Positions 5,078 through 5,675 of a stretch of 5,675 nucleotides of DNA are shown here, piece after piece. The stretch's first letter is position 1. The number at the start of each line of letters is the position of its first letter. Source of the stretch: Paracoccaceae bacterium (GTDB lineage: Bacteria; Pseudomonadota; Alphaproteobacteria; Rhodobacterales; Rhodobacteraceae); NCBI GenBank assembly GCA_029881635.1, contig JAOUMG010000160.1:1-5675 (forward strand), read 5' to 3'. Position numbers and translations under genes: made by a program. The notes under the pieces were generated by a model that was given only the letters and a program-made list of their open reading frames with translations, made no database searches and was not told the origin of the DNA.

Positions 5078-5675
5078 ATGAACACGCATTGGCAATCCAT
5101 TCTGAAAGGATCACTGGCACCCGAGGCGCCTCTCTTACAGCGCCTGATTGCCGATGCTGGTCTTGACCAAACCGCACGCGACCGCATTGTCGCCAAGGGC
5201 GCTGGCCTCGTCCGCCAGATCCGCGCCGATGCCCGCCCCGGTCTGATGGAGGTGTTCTTGGCCGAATACGGTCTTTCGACCGAAGAAGGCATTTCGCTCA
5301 TGTGTCTGGCCGAGGCGCTGCTGCGCGTTCCCGATGCCGACACGATGGACGCGCTGATCGAGGACAAGATTGCCCCTTCGGACTGGGGTCGCCACCTCGG
5401 GCATTCCGCCTCATCGCTGGTCAATGCTTCTACCTGGGCGCTGATGCTGACCGGCAAGGTGCTTGATGAAAAGGAACCCGGCATCGTCGGGCATCTGCGC
5501 GGGGCAGTCAAACGACTGGGCGAACCCGTGATCCGCCGCGCTGTCCGTCAGGCGATGAAGGAAATGGGCCGCCAGTTTGTCTTGGGCGAAACCATCAATG
5601 CCGCGATGGAACGGGCCTCAAAGATGGAGGCTCAGGGTTATTCATATTCCTACGACATGCTGGGCGAGGCCGCCA
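5078..5675 (+). CDS. putA: Bifunctional proline dehydrogenase/L-glutamate gamma-semialdehyde dehydrogenase PutA, N-terminal part
   Basis: Oxidises proline to glutamate in two steps, using FAD in the proline dehydrogenase barrel and NAD in the aldehyde dehydrogenase domain; known PutAs associate peripherally with the inner membrane. The first 199 residues are in the window and the frame stays open to the edge, so the gene is cut by the window and not broken. Recognisable PutA segments are YGLSTEEGISLMCLAEALLRVPD (64-86), DKIAPSDWGRHLG (96-108), SSLVNASTWALMLTGKV (112-128), and the entry into the barrel FVLGETINAAMERA (167-180) with YSYSYDMLGEAA (188-199). The N-terminus begins directly with the arm/dimerisation region and has no ribbon-helix-helix, so this is not a self-regulating PutA. 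The ATG at 5078 has a strong Shine-Dalgarno, AGGGGG at 5066-5071, 6 bases upstream. It is divergent from putR, its likely activator. The downstream catalytic domains cannot be seen here. Confidence 0.95.
   Translation, partial: MNTHWQSILKGSLAPEAPLLQRLIADAGLDQTARDRIVAKGAGLVRQIRADARPGLMEVFLAEYGLSTEEGISLMCLAEALLRVPDADTMDALIEDKIAPSDWGRHLGHSASSLVNASTWALMLTGKVLDEKEPGIVGHLRGAVKRLGEPVIRRAVRQAMKEMGRQFVLGETINAAMERASKMEAQGYSYSYDMLGEAA

Noticed and set aside
5014..5511. Minus-strand open frames (5014-5511, 5135-5404) at the right end
   Set aside because: They are antisense to the clearly recognisable PutA N-terminus and extend into the promoter region.

Overview
The window looks like ordinary chromosome from a GC-rich alphaproteobacterium, most likely a member of the Rhodobacteraceae (Paracoccus/Rhodobacter/Roseobacter type). 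This rests on codon use, on the protein style of MeaB, HrpB and the N-terminus of PutA, and on the divergent putR/putA arrangement known from that group. The genus cannot be fixed from the sequence alone. I see no mobile element, CRISPR array, phage gene or obvious foreign DNA.

Layout, left to right. (1) A complete minus-strand gene (about 26-1009) encodes the MeaB/ArgK-type P-loop GTPase that protects methylmalonyl-CoA mutase. (2) Divergent from it, a plus-strand pair follows. An exported DUF3108-type protein (about 1136-1864) with a Tat-like signal peptide is followed 7 bases later by hrpB (1872-4328), a full-length DEAH/RHA-type helicase. The hrpB GTG start has no visible Shine-Dalgarno sequence, and a small hairpin holding the upstream stop codon sits just before it, so translational coupling is likely. 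(3) Convergent to hrpB is a minus-strand tRNA-Leu with anticodon UAA (4356-4441, CCA encoded). Its good sigma-70-type promoter has a -35 element that overlaps the stop codon of the next gene. (4) Next comes a minus-strand Lrp/AsnC regulator, putR (about 4478-4942). (5) Divergent from putR is the start of putA (5078 to beyond the window end), the bifunctional proline dehydrogenase/glutamate-semialdehyde dehydrogenase.

How the parts work together. The right end is a proline-catabolism module. This PutA lacks the N-terminal ribbon-helix-helix that lets enterobacterial PutA regulate itself, so control falls to the divergent PutR. The 123-135 bp gap between the genes holds three exact copies of ATTTGGT (two direct, 22 bp apart; one inverted) around a perfect TATAAT that lacks a recognisable -35. 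That is the layout expected of an activator-dependent promoter. The left half consists of housekeeping genes with no evident link to proline metabolism.

No undescribed multi-gene system is visible. The observations worth following up are regulatory: the ATTTGGT boxes, the tRNA promoter embedded in the end of putR, and the coupling structure between the DUF3108 gene and hrpB.
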